From the NCBI GenBank assembly GCA_964351885.1, contig CAYGPP010000014.1, positions 1-48,747 of the forward strand: a DNA stretch of 48,747 bases, read 5' to 3'. The notes under the pieces were generated by a model that saw only the letters and a program-made list of their open reading frames with translations, was not told the origin of the DNA and did no database searches. Shown here one piece after another: positions 6,513 to 16,664 of the stretch (position 1 is its first letter; every line of letters starts with the position of its first letter). The position numbers and the translations under genes are program-made. This DNA is from Marinoscillum sp964351885. Lineage in GTDB: Bacteria > Bacteroidota > Bacteroidia > Cytophagales > Cyclobacteriaceae.

Positions 6513-9500
6513 TTAGCGACCGATAACCACAGTCTCCTTCAACAATTGTTGGTTACCATTGCTATCGAATATTTCGAAGAGGACTACATAGTAGCCCATT
6601 CTTGCTCTACTGCCAGAGTTGGTAATACCATCCCATCGAATAAAACCGGAAGTGCTCAACGAAGTACCCCGAGCTAACTCAGCTACTGGCAGACCCGATT
6701 GGTTATAGACGGTCACGTTTGCAAATTGACCACTTTTGTCTAATGAGTAGTTTATAGTTGTAAATGACTGAAAAGCAGGATTGATGCTCTCAGGAACAAA
6801 AATCTTCGGCTCAATGGAGACCACAGCATTGCTAATTGGTGCTTCGTAAGATTGGGAGTTAGTGTACCCAGGAGTGGCGAAACCCACTGCAGCTGATGCA
6901 GATGTCCAGTTGTTGCCATCTTGGGTGGTCGCATCTGAAGAAATTCGCTCAAGTGAAACACCATCAATACTTTGTAGCAAGCCCAAATGAAAATCATCAA
7001 AATAATCGAACCTATCGATCACTCGATCATTGTCATCAATTAAGATTACAGAACCTTGATTATTTGCCATAGTTGGTAATCTGTTTTCCATAAAAGCATT
7101 CTGAACGCCCTGTGGATATTCACTTCGCAAAATCAGGGTATCTGAAGTAATTGCAACATATGCTGATGGTGCAAGCATATATGGCTGTGTGATTAAGCTA
7201 GTTTGTAACTCCTCTTCAACCTGTCTGCCAAGGTTCCAATCATTGAGATCAAGATACTTTTCAGATCGGTTATATAGCTCTACAAAATCAACACCATTGG
7301 TTCGTGGATTGAAGAGCACTTCATTGATTACAAGGTCCAGACTGTCCGGCTCATCGGGGCGAACGAATGTTGCATTATTCTTCCTAATCGGATTATTGAG
7401 ACAATCTCCCAAATCAGAAATAGTCACAACATGTGGGGTATTTACAGGCAGTTCCGTTTCGAATACCAAACTATAAAGTGTCCGATCAGTATCGGTTAGG
7501 CTTGCCACAATGCTAAGCTCTGGCTCGAATGATACGGAGACCAAAGAGCCAAAATCATAAGCGATCGGCTCATCAAAAGTCAACTGCACTGATTGATTGG
7601 TGAGCATAATTGCGCTAAGCAAGTTTGGTCCAAAATTGTCAGGGACACTCTGCGTGTTCGAATTTAAGTAGCCTGGTGTCCCTCCTTCTGCTCCTATATT
7701 GATCCCCCAATTAATTGCTCCGGCACACGGGTTGGTTACGTCTCTCATCTCTAGGCTATATCCGCCATCACTCCCCGATTCTCCGTACCATTCATCTTCA
7801 TATTCAATGGTGAAAATCAAATCCTCATCATTTCGGATGGACAATCGCTCTCCTCCGTTCGCTAGAGAAAGCCAGCCGCTCAAGCCAATTTTATTGTCAA
7901 TAAATGGAAATGAAGCCACTGAAGAAGTCGGCAATAACAAGAGGTAATCCCCCGAAGGAATGACCACAGAAGGTAGTGAAGAGGTATCCGTTGCGTCTAT
8001 CAACTCTAACCCGTCCAATGTCAACAGTCGATCCGATGCATTATAAAGTTCTAGATATTCCGAATTGGGCAATCCAAAAACCGGATCAGGATCTGACATA
8101 ATCTCGGTTATCAGCAGCTCATTAAATGCTGGTGTATCACCAAAACCAACCATAAAAGACGTTGGATTCATGACATTTCCAGAGCAATCTGAAGCTCCTG
8201 AAAGCGTCAGCGTGATTGTTTCGCCTTTCGGCAATGAATTAGATAGGATAATTCGCAATTCCTTATAATCAATACCAAAAACTTCTCGTCCAGCACTTAC
8301 AGCTCCTCCAATCTCAGCATTGACCAACGAAGTGCTATCCATGGCTTCATTGAATACAAACTTCAACGTCAATTGATCCAAAGCTTCTGAGGTCAGTAGT
8401 ATTGGAGCGTCGCTATCTGGGTTAAGATTAAAAATGCTATTTTGAGATCCTGGGGTTCCGCCAATTTCGCTTTCAGAGGCTTTCCAATTGGCACTCCCGG
8501 GACAATTACTGAATGGGTTAATAAGCTCTAAGGAATAGCCTCCATCAGATTTATCCGTATTTCCATACCAATCATCTGAGTAGACCACTCGCTCAATTAC
8601 GTCATCACCAATTCTCATGCTCAACTCTTCACCGGAGTTGGTCAAACTCGGCCAATTCGATAACCCAAGCGTCTTGCCAAGCATTTCAAAAGAGGACACC
8701 TGTGTGCTTGGACAGAGAATAAGATAGCTGTTGCCGACCATCTGCACTGAGGAGAGCTGTCGAGAAGATGTAGCATCTCTAAAAAATACACTTCCCATAT
8801 CAAGGAGCTGATCGGTGGAGTTATAGATTTCGATATACTCGCTAATCGGCAACCCAACAGCGGGATCAGGATCAGCCATGATTTCAGTAATAATTAATTC
8901 CCCAACCTCTGGTACTTTACCAATACCTAATTCAAAAGTTACCGGAAGCATCACATCTCCTGCGCAATCTCTAGCACCAGAAATAGAGATAGAAAACAGA
9001 ACACCTCTAGGTGCAGGGTTCTGGAGGTTAATATTGAGCACCGTTCCATTTTCGGAAGCGACAGTTAAGGATGTAATTGTCAATCCGGGAATCTCCACCG
9101 CAGCACCAACCATAGAAGAGCTATCCATCGGATCGTTAAAAACTACTTGTATGATTTGATCAGAGGTGAATTGGAATTGTTGAATTATTGGTAGAATACC
9201 ATCTGCTCCAGTATTGAATACAGAATTTTGCGTTCCCGGTGTTCCTCCCGATTCACTCTCCGAAGCGCGCCAATTATAGTCTACAGGACATTCGCCCTTT
9301 GGGTCTATCAATTCGAGACTGTAACCACCGTCATCTTTGTTGTCATCTCCATACCAATCAATCGAATAGTTGACCTCATCTATTTGCTCATCCAAAATAT
9401 TGAATAGAATAACCTGATCGGCTGAATTACTCAAAGTCAAAAGCCCAGAGACACCTAACACATTTGTAGAGCCGAACAGGGATTCACGGCCACTTGCTAC

Positions 9501-12500
9501 AAGTATTACATAGCTGTTCGGCGCTAAGTTGTAAGAGGGCAAAGAAGCCCTCCTGCTCTCATCACCGATGGACAATGCACGAAGGTCAAAGGTCTGATCG
9601 GCTCGATTGTATAATTCAATATATTCTACCTCCGGTAAACCAATACTTGGCGATGGATCAGGGAGTAATTCTGTGATAATGATATCACCTAAAGAGGGAA
9701 TCAATGGCTGTTGGTAAACAAATGAAATAGTATCGGTATCGCTATAATTTCCTGCTTGATCTGACAGTGAATTGACTATCAACTGGTAGTTGCTTCCAGA
9801 AATAAGTTGATTACCAAAATCTAAAACAACAGTAGAATCCGACAAACCAGTGACTGTCTTTGCATTGCCCAATTCGATCAAACGGTATTTATTGAGCGAA
9901 GCAATACTAGCATCCATCGGCTCGCTAAACTCTACGATGATTTGTCCGAAAAAATCATTCTCCAATGACTCGACCTGAGGCTTCTGTGTATCCAAATCAA
10001 TGATAGTATGGTAGTCAGGTAGCTCTCGGCCAAACCTATCTTCTAATCCTATCCAGCTTAAGCCAACTGGTGTGTTTTCTACTAGCGGCTGTGCAAGACC
10101 TATTCGCAATTGTCCCTTTTCTTCTCCATCCACTAACGCCAATTCAACAGAATTATCTGAAATTGAAAACTGACTCTTTGATACTGAGCTAAATTCAGTG
10201 TCAAACACCAATAATATCGCTCGATTATCAATGATGTGAGATTCGATGAATAAAGAGTTGAAAACAGTTTTAAATTGGCCCACGACTAACTCAAATCCAT
10301 TCTGTCCTGAGAGTGAACTAACTGTCAATACTAGGGAATCGCCATAAATAAGTGATTCCGAAAGTGTCAACTTAGCTTTGAAATCATTGATTCCTTCAAC
10401 CCTCAAAATAGACAAATCTTCTAATTGATAATTATCTAATTCAAAAGCGGAAGCGCTCATGGCATGGCTAAATGCTACCTGTAGCGTTGTATCAGTCTGT
10501 GCAGATAAGCCAACTAATTTAGGTTGACGGGTATTGATTGTAGTTGTGATCGTATCTGTTCTATTTCCAAAACGATCGTCTATATCCGACACTTGAATGC
10601 CAGCCTCCTCCAGCTCCGAGATGGTTCCAAATTCCAACACGATCGTAGTTGAATCCGGACCGACTAACCTGGATGCAATGGGTGCGGTAGACTCGAAAAA
10701 GAAATTATTCAGATCTATAGCACTTGCTAATGTGATGGGTTCATTGAAGACAATTCGAATCTCATCTTCACTGATTTTATCGATTCCCTCAATAATTGGA
10801 GCTCTTGGATCATAGGTGAATTCCTCCCTGCGTGTAGTAGTTACGATGTTCCCCGAGAGGTCTTTCACTCCTTTGGAGGATAGTATTTTTTCTTCCTCTA
10901 TTGGAAATTTATCCGCAAAAGTCAACTCAAAAACACTGCTCGAATGTCCAATAATTGAGATTGGTTGTTCTCCATTTTCCAATGTATAAAACCCTGAAAT
11001 AGTCGCCGATTGAGTATTCATTGGTTCATTCCACATCACTACCAATTGAGAATCACTCTTCACCAAGAGTGCTTCAATGTTCGGAGCACGTGTATCATAT
11101 TGAAAAGTGTATGCTGGAGTAATCATTAAGTTGGCATCCGCTTCCGCTGTGATATTGGATAGATAAATCTTTAATTCACGGTTCTCAGCAAAATTTTTAG
11201 CAAAAGCTAATCGAACTGAGCGTTGATTGGAGGCTGAACGAATCACTTCTCTTGGGTTGAAATCTTCATCATCCAGTAAGAAATTGGAAACCTTCAAAGA
11301 AGCGCTATTAGGTACTTTAACAAAGATGATCTCCAGTAAATTGGGTGCTATGACTTTGGCCGTATCTATGTCGCTATTGAAAGTAAACGTCTGATCGATC
11401 TGAATAATCTCGTTGGCAAGTGTATCTCTAAGTCCGAAGATTCCGATCTGATATTCTTGATTTAGGCTAAACGATTCCGCTACAAAAATGTGGATACGAT
11501 TCATTGCAGAATCTTGCAATACAGCTCGATCAACTGTCAAGCCATCGATAGTAAAATTGCTCTCTGTCTCAGCTCTAGACTTATTCAAGGGCTCATCAAA
11601 AAGCAAAGCAAATTCCTGATCAGACAGAATCACCAATTGCTCCAATACTGGCGGCTTGGTATCGTGATAGAAGTTTTTTGTTTGGCTAATCGTAACATTA
11701 CCTCTGCAATCAGCCACATTAGTGATGGTCAAATCGTAACTCCGCTCTGAGACTAGATCTGTTGTCAGTACAGCTAAGTATTCGGATAAACTCTGAGCCG
11801 TCAAACTACCAATAGTATATCCGTCGAAACTCAAGGCGGAAATATTAATCGAGCTACTTCCTAGTGGTTCTGAAAATGTGAGCTTCAGCGAGTCATCACC
11901 AATGATCTGAAAGTTGACAAGAGTTGGAGAAGTGTCATCTACATCGTTAAATACGGAGTTTTGAATTCCTGGAGTCCCGCCCTTGGTAGCCGTAGAAGCA
12001 TTCCAATTTCCTACCCCTGAGCAAGGCTGGAGAGGATCAATCAGTTCCAGTGAATGTCCTCCATTATCCAGGTCTTCATCTCTATACCAACTAAGCTCAT
12101 ATGCTACAGTATCGAGTTTGTTCCCAAACTGATCCGCAAGAACAATGGTCTCTCCAGTGTTGGTCAGGGGATCAAATCCAGTCACACCAGAAGCATTAGT
12201 CAGTCCAAAAGAAGCAGAATCAGTAGGTGATGTCAACAGTAAGTAACTTTTGGCAGTAATGATGATCGAATCAATTGTCTTACTGTTCAAAGTGAAATCT
12301 TTCACGTTCAGACTGTAATCATTCGGGTTATAGATCTCTACATACTCAGCCTCGGGCAATCCTTCTGAAGGCAAAGGATCAGCCATGATTTCATTGATAA
12401 TCAAGTCACGAAATGATGATGATTTGGAGATCGATATTGATAAATCAGAATCTGAGATTGTAGAATTTTCTAGATCATTATTAACATCTGAAATGGTCAG

Positions 12501-14180
12501 TGTGTATGCGCTATTGTAGAGATTATCCCATGTGAGAACCACGACCTTATCATCGCTATCTGATCTTGCAGCAGATGTAGGACTATCAAATTCGGTAAGA
12601 GAGTAGTTATTCGCTAATTCCGCTGAAGTTTCATTTACCTCTTGATTGAAGGTAATCTGAATACCGTTCTCTCCAGATTGAACTATTGAATTCACGGTAA
12701 GATTAAGATAAGTGAAACTCAATGGAGTCCCACTAATCACATTTCCATTCAGATCTTCGAGATTACTAATGGTCAAATTGTATGTCTCATCACCAAAGAC
12801 TTGGTCAAAATTCAGATGAACGTTTTTATTGTCATCTGAAAGTCCAGCGTTGGTCGGATTGCCAATGCTTCCATCCACGGAGTAATTGCCAATAGTCTCG
12901 GCTTCCGCCTCACTCAAAGCCTTATTGAAAGTGATTTGAATAGTTTGACGATCAACCACAACTACAGAATTAGCAATCAAAGGAACAACAAAAGTGAAAT
13001 TTTCGGCACCACTAAAAGTGCTGTTCCCCTTTTTGTTGGACACATTATCGACTGTCAATTGATAATTAATTCCTTCCGAAAGCTCATTGGTAAATCCCAG
13101 AACTACACTCTTGAGGTCGGTTTGCAATGAGGCACTGTTTGGCTGTCCAATTCCATTGTCGATGGTGTACTCAGTCAACGTTTCAGCGGCATTTTCATCC
13201 AGTTGATCATTAAATAACAACTTGATCTCCTTACTTGAGGTAGTCAGTAAAGACTCCAAATCTAGATCGGTATAATTGAAATCATATGTTGCTGCATCGT
13301 TTTTAGTCAATCCAGAGTTTACACTCAATTCATAATTCTGCGTCATCAATGGTGTAGCTCCATCAAGAGTCAGCGTGACTATTGAATCGCTTAAAGTAGA
13401 TTGACTAGCACTAGTGATATTTACGCCGGTAATCGAATAATTACCAGCTGTCTCAGCATCAGCTTGGACAATATTCTGATCAAAATAGACTTCTATCTCG
13501 GTAGAGGAATTGATAATGACCGAATCTATTTCAAGTTGATTGGTTTTGAAATCATCAAAAAAATGTCCGTTCACAGGAGAAGCTGCGCTTGATTGCGTGA
13601 TGCTAATACCGAAGTGAGCAGATGTGCTGATGTCACTATCATTTACTGTCCCAGCTTTAGCAAACGTCCCCGTATCCCCATCATCAAATAACAGCGTCCA
13701 CTTATTCAAACCATCCCGACTAATCTTTAGTCTTAAAGGATTATTGCTACTACTATTGACAATACCATCTTGTCCATCAATGAGAAGTGTCTCCACTCCT
13801 AAGACTACTTTATGGAAAGTAATGTCATCGCTAGTTCTCCCAATTCTCACAAAATAGCCATTTTGTACATTGAGCAAATCAGGTTGATCTGATATCAAAT
13901 AAACGTCAACAAAATTGACTCCTGATGTTCCGAACGTGAGGTTTATAAAGAACTCCCAGCTTGTAAGCAACGCTGCAGAAGAAGGTGTAGATAGGTAGTA
14001 AGTATCAGCACCAGAATTATTGGACCTCAGCTGATTACCATCAATTATCCATTGGATATCATCTCCACTCCAAACTGGATTACTGCTAAAGTCTCCATCG
14101 GAAAAATCATCATTTACCTGCCCAATAGTACAAAGGCATGAAAAGAGGATTATACAAAAAAGAGTGGCTCTTGATAACAT
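6513..14180 (-). CDS. Giant secreted protein with lamin-tail and Ig-like domains
   Basis: This 2555-residue protein has a signal peptide (about 1-21) and an N-terminal jelly-roll-like region (about 25-215, NDDFSDGDF start). SbsA-type Ig-like repeats follow, each with a pattern such as ITFNQEV or LLFDEPLNKS and a closing SGxxDxxGN. Five lamin-tail domains begin near 590, 1497, 1758, 2018 and 2277 (for example IITEIMADPDP then SEYIEIYNSTD). Four close with SLELxxP, Cys, NWxAS and GGTPGxQNS blocks. The C-terminal about 100 residues form a FlgD/T9SS-like beta-sandwich (NVTVYNQSGLPV, GYYVVLFEIFD) ending KETVVIGR. Export to the surface through the type IX system is inferred. No enzyme motif is seen; adhesion or matrix function is a guess. 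Confidence 0.88.
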   Translation of the reverse strand: MLSRATLFCIILFSCLCTIGQVNDDFSDGDFSSNPVWSGDDIQWIIDGNQLRSNNSGADTYYLSTPSSAALLTSWEFFINLTFGTSGVNFVDVYLISDQPDLLNVQNGYFVRIGRTSDDITFHKVVLGVETLLIDGQDGIVNSSSNNPLRLKISRDGLNKWTLLFDDGDTGTFAKAGTVNDSDISTSAHFGISITQSSAASPVNGHFFDDFKTNQLEIDSVIINSSTEIEVYFDQNIVQADAETAGNYSITGVNITSASQSTLSDSIVTLTLDGATPLMTQNYELSVNSGLTKNDAATYDFNYTDLDLESLLTTSSKEIKLLFNDQLDENAAETLTEYTIDNGIGQPNSASLQTDLKSVVLGFTNELSEGINYQLTVDNVSNKKGNSTFSGAENFTFVVPLIANSVVVVDRQTIQITFNKALSEAEAETIGNYSVDGSIGNPTNAGLSDDNKNVHLNFDQVFGDETYNLTISNLEDLNGNVISGTPLSFTYLNLTVNSIVQSGENGIQITFNQEVNETSAELANNYSLTEFDSPTSAARSDSDDKVVVLTWDNLYNSAYTLTISDVNNDLENSTISDSDLSISISKSSSFRDLIINEIMADPLPSEGLPEAEYVEIYNPNDYSLNVKDFTLNSKTIDSIIITAKSYLLLTSPTDSASFGLTNASGVTGFDPLTNTGETIVLADQFGNKLDTVAYELSWYRDEDLDNGGHSLELIDPLQPCSGVGNWNASTATKGGTPGIQNSVFNDVDDTSPTLVNFQIIGDDSLKLTFSEPLGSSSINISALSFDGYTIGSLTAQSLSEYLAVLTTDLVSERSYDLTITNVADCRGNVTISQTKNFYHDTKPPVLEQLVILSDQEFALLFDEPLNKSRAETESNFTIDGLTVDRAVLQDSAMNRIHIFVAESFSLNQEYQIGIFGLRDTLANEIIQIDQTFTFNSDIDTAKVIAPNLLEIIFVKVPNSASLKVSNFLLDDEDFNPREVIRSASNQRSVRLAFAKNFAENRELKIYLSNITAEADANLMITPAYTFQYDTRAPNIEALLVKSDSQLVVMWNEPMNTQSATISGFYTLENGEQPISIIGHSSSVFELTFADKFPIEEEKILSSKGVKDLSGNIVTTTRREEFTYDPRAPIIEGIDKISEDEIRIVFNEPITLASAIDLNNFFFESTAPIASRLVGPDSTTIVLEFGTISELEEAGIQVSDIDDRFGNRTDTITTTINTRQPKLVGLSAQTDTTLQVAFSHAMSASAFELDNYQLEDLSILRVEGINDFKAKLTLSESLIYGDSLVLTVSSLSGQNGFELVVGQFKTVFNSLFIESHIIDNRAILLVFDTEFSSVSKSQFSISDNSVELALVDGEEKGQLRIGLAQPLVENTPVGLSWIGLEDRFGRELPDYHTIIDLDTQKPQVESLENDFFGQIIVEFSEPMDASIASLNKYRLIELGNAKTVTGLSDSTVVLDFGNQLISGSNYQLIVNSLSDQAGNYSDTDTISFVYQQPLIPSLGDIIITELLPDPSPSIGLPEVEYIELYNRADQTFDLRALSIGDESRRASLPSYNLAPNSYVILVASGRESLFGSTNVLGVSGLLTLSNSADQVILFNILDEQIDEVNYSIDWYGDDNKDDGGYSLELIDPKGECPVDYNWRASESESGGTPGTQNSVFNTGADGILPIIQQFQFTSDQIIQVVFNDPMDSSSMVGAAVEIPGLTITSLTVASENGTVLNINLQNPAPRGVLFSISISGARDCAGDVMLPVTFELGIGKVPEVGELIITEIMADPDPAVGLPISEYIEIYNSTDQLLDMGSVFFRDATSSRQLSSVQMVGNSYLILCPSTQVSSFEMLGKTLGLSNWPSLTNSGEELSMRIGDDVIERVVYSDDWYGNTDKSDGGYSLELINPFSNCPGSANWKASESEIGGTPGSQNSIFNLNPDSDAPILLTSEALDQLTLKFVFNEAMDSTSLVNAEIGGAVSAGREVFGIDYKELRIILSNSLPKGETITLTLSGASDCSGNVMNPTSFMVGFGDTPAFNELLITEIMSDPDPVFGLPNSEYLELYNASDRLLTLDGLELIDATDTSSLPSVVIPSGDYLLLLPTSSVASFPFIDNKIGLSGWLSLANGGERLSIRNDEDLIFTIEYEDEWYGESGSDGGYSLEMRDVTNPCAGAINWGINIGAEGGTPGYLNSNTQSVPDNFGPNLLSAIMLTNQSVQLTFDEPIAYDFGSLVSVSFEPELSIVASLTDTDRTLYSLVFETELPVNTPHVVTISDLGDCLNNPIRKNNATFVRPDEPDSLDLVINEVLFNPRTNGVDFVELYNRSEKYLDLNDWNLGRQVEEELQTSLITQPYMLAPSAYVAITSDTLILRSEYPQGVQNAFMENRLPTMANNQGSVILIDDNDRVIDRFDYFDDFHLGLLQSIDGVSLERISSDATTQDGNNWTSASAAVGFATPGYTNSQSYEAPISNAVVSIEPKIFVPESINPAFQSFTTINYSLDKSGQFANVTVYNQSGLPVAELARGTSLSTSGFIRWDGITNSGSRARMGYYVVLFEIFDSNGNQQLLKETVVIGR

Positions 14181-14249
14181 CTTATAGTAAATTCGCCGTT
14201 CGTTTAACCAGCATTACGCAATAGAATATTTTGCTTAATTGAAGTTTAG

Positions 14250-14263
14250 CGACATTAATGTCG
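14250..14263. promoter_or_regulatory. 14-bp perfect palindrome, candidate operator
   Basis: CGACATTAATGTCG is a perfect 14-bp palindrome in the 230-base divergent region between the giant protein gene (start 14180, minus) and asd (start 14411, plus). A second, shorter palindrome TTCGCGAA lies at 14278-14285. Symmetry and position suit a dimeric repressor or activator acting on either gene, but no regulator is identified. Confidence 0.35.
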
Positions 14264-14410
14264 AAATCTTCATGTGGTTCGCGAATCTGGTTATTCTAAC
14301 ATTGTACTGAATTTCAGCGTTTTGATAGTTACTCATATTTGAGAAATATAGCACGAGTTAAAAATAAGGAATTAATACCCTGAGAAGGATCAATAGTATA
14401 TAAAATCATT

Positions 14411-15403
14411 ATGAAGATTGCAATAGTAGGAGCCACAGGTTTGGTTGGCCAAGAAATCTTGAGAGTTATTGAAGAACGAAATGTTCAATTCGATGAATTA
14501 TTGTTAGTAGCATCGGCGCGTTCCGCTGGTAAGCAGATGGACTTCAAAGGGAAGACTTATACAGTCATTGGCTTAGAAGATGCCGTGAATCAAAAGCCAG
14601 ATGTAGCCTTGTTCTCTGCTGGTGGAAGTACTTCGCTGGAGTGGGCTCCAAAATTTGCCGAGCAAGGAACTGTGGTAGTGGATAATTCTTCTGCCTGGAG
14701 AATGGATCCAACCAAAAAATTGGTAGTTCCTGAAATCAATGGCGACTCAATCGGGTCAGATGATTTAATCATTGCCAACCCAAATTGCTCAACTATTCAA
14801 ATGGTTTTGGCACTAGCTCCACTTCATACAAAATACAAAATCAAGAGGATCGTTGTTTCGACTTATCAGTCAGTCACTGGTACTGGAAAAGCCGCTGTAG
14901 ATCAAATGATGAATGAGCGCGTTGGAATAGAAGGAGAAATGGCTTATCCATACAAAATTGATATGAACGTTCTTCCACACATCGATGTGTTTATGGAAAA
15001 TGACTACACTAAGGAAGAGATGAAAATGGTAAATGAAACCAAGAAAATTCTTCGTGATGAGTCTATTCAAGTGACAGCTACCTGCGTAAGAATCCCAACA
15101 ATGGGAGGACACTCTGAGTCAGTAAACGTTGAATTCGAAAATGACTTTGATGTAGCTGAGGTCAAGCAACTATTAAGTGAAACTGACGGTGTAGTGGTAC
15201 AAGATGACCCTAAAAACAACATCTATCCAATGCCTTTGACCTCACATCAAAAAGACGAAGTGTTTGTCGGGAGGATCCGAAGAGATGATACTCAGCCTAA
15301 TACTTTGAATATGTGGATAGTAGCGGATAATCTAAGAAAAGGAGCTGCTACTAATGCGGTACAGATTGCAGAGTATTTGTTTCAGAATACAGCCGTTTCA
15401 TAG
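14411..15403 (+). CDS. asd: Aspartate-semialdehyde dehydrogenase
   Basis: Asd reduces aspartyl phosphate to aspartate semialdehyde with NADPH, the branch point to lysine, diaminopimelate, threonine and methionine. The 330-residue protein has the N-terminal Rossmann motif VGATGLVGQEILRVI. The active-site cysteine is Cys126 in ANPNCSTIQ, and the acid-base His234 is in PTMGGHSESVNVEF. Its length is near the usual 330-340. It is followed by a strong terminator at 15430-15468, so it is probably monocistronic. The upstream gap carries a 14-bp palindrome that may control it. Confidence 0.96.
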   Translation: MKIAIVGATGLVGQEILRVIEERNVQFDELLLVASARSAGKQMDFKGKTYTVIGLEDAVNQKPDVALFSAGGSTSLEWAPKFAEQGTVVVDNSSAWRMDPTKKLVVPEINGDSIGSDDLIIANPNCSTIQMVLALAPLHTKYKIKRIVVSTYQSVTGTGKAAVDQMMNERVGIEGEMAYPYKIDMNVLPHIDVFMENDYTKEEMKMVNETKKILRDESIQVTATCVRIPTMGGHSESVNVEFENDFDVAEVKQLLSETDGVVVQDDPKNNIYPMPLTSHQKDEVFVGRIRRDDTQPNTLNMWIVADNLRKGAATNAVQIAEYLFQNTAVS

Positions 15404-15429
15404 TAATTCATACAAAAAGAATAAATTAG

Positions 15430-15468
15430 AGGTCGTCCTGTTGAGCTAGTTCAATGGGACGACCTTTT
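15430..15468 (+). terminator. Intrinsic terminator after asd
   Basis: AGGTCGTCC (15430-15438) pairs with GGACGACCT (15457-15465) around an 18-base loop, followed by TTTTCATTTT. This is a classical rho-independent terminator 27 bases after the asd stop. An ATG at 15454, in frame with the next gene, lies within it, which argues for the later ATG at 15475 as the true start of that gene. Confidence 0.8.
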
Positions 15469-15474
15469 CATTTT

Positions 15475-16662
15475 ATGCCTAACTCAGAATACCTCCTTTC
15501 GGAAAATGTGGTGGCCTTTATCAGGGCTCAGATCAATGCAGACATTAGTCAACTGATGCTAAATCCTCCCGCTCAATTTAAGGAGTATATCCGTCCGATT
15601 GCCGAACAGATCAGAAGTAGACAAAAGATAAAAGACAAGCTGCCCCAATGGTACCAGGATATGCACTTAATCATGCCACCTACCATTTCCACTGAGCAAT
15701 CTTCAAGCGCAGCTACAAGCAGTTACAAATCTCAACTCGTAAATGGAGCAGTGTTAGTTGATCTCACGGGAGGAATGGGCATAGATACCTTGGCATTAGC
15801 TCATCAATTCAAGAAGGCCCATTATGTAGATATTAGTGCTCAACTCTGCAAAATATTTCTTCATAATTCAAAGATTCTGAGCACGTCTGATGTTGAAATT
15901 CACAATGCAGACGCTCAAACCTTCCTGAATCAATTTGACGGAAAAGCTACTTTCTTTATTGATCCCGCAAGAAGAGATGAGAATCAGCGAAAGGTCTTTC
16001 ACTTCGAAAATTGCTCGCCAAACATCATTGACATGCTTCCTCATTTTAAAGAGAAAGCCGTCCAAGTATTGGTAAAGGCAGCTCCCATGATTGATATATC
16101 ATTAGGTATCAAGCAATTGAAATACGTGAAAGAAGTCCACGTAGTTAGTCTAAAGAATGAGGTCAAAGAGGTGTTATTCCTTTTGGATTTCAGTGTTATG
16201 GAGATTCCAATTATCAATTGTGTGAATCTTGAGAGCGATCACCAATCCTTCTCTTTTTCGCTACAGGAAGAGTCTTCACAATCTGTAGAGTATGGAAATC
16301 AGATGCAGTATCTATATGACCCTAATTCTTCCATCACTAAGGCTGGAGCTTTCAAAACAGTCGCCAAACAATTCAGACTCAAAAAACTGGCTCCCAACAC
16401 TCACTTATACACTTCTGATGAATTTATTGAGGATTTTCCAGGAAGGATAATTGAGGTATTCGAGGCAACTCTTACCAAAAAGAATATCAATAAATTACTA
16501 CCTGAAGGAAAAGCCAATGTGATGACTAAAAATCATCCACAGCAAGCTGAGATTTTGAAAAAGCAGCTAGAATTGAAAGATGGAGGGGACTGGTTTGTAA
16601 TCGGTTTTAAGAATTCTAATAACAAGTCAAAATTACTGCTAGGAAAAAAGGCTAAATCTTAG
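15475..16662 (+). CDS. THUMP-like class I SAM-dependent methyltransferase
   Basis: The protein of about 395 residues combines an N-terminal helical region with a Rossmann methyltransferase core: motif I VDLTGGMGIDTLALA and the later FIDPARRDE, which resembles the DPPY/DPAR motif of RNA or amino-group methyltransferases. The C-terminal portion (about 290-395) matches the THUMP-like domain seen in Bacteroidota proteins of this type, so an RNA substrate is likely but unproven. An ATG at 15454 would add seven residues, but it sits inside the asd terminator, so 15475 (MPNSEYLLSEN) is preferred. Two bases downstream lies a small membrane-protein gene. Confidence 0.82.
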   Translation: MPNSEYLLSENVVAFIRAQINADISQLMLNPPAQFKEYIRPIAEQIRSRQKIKDKLPQWYQDMHLIMPPTISTEQSSSAATSSYKSQLVNGAVLVDLTGGMGIDTLALAHQFKKAHYVDISAQLCKIFLHNSKILSTSDVEIHNADAQTFLNQFDGKATFFIDPARRDENQRKVFHFENCSPNIIDMLPHFKEKAVQVLVKAAPMIDISLGIKQLKYVKEVHVVSLKNEVKEVLFLLDFSVMEIPIINCVNLESDHQSFSFSLQEESSQSVEYGNQMQYLYDPNSSITKAGAFKTVAKQFRLKKLAPNTHLYTSDEFIEDFPGRIIEVFEATLTKKNINKLLPEGKANVMTKNHPQQAEILKKQLELKDGGDWFVIGFKNSNNKSKLLLGKKAKS

Positions 16663-16664
16663 TT

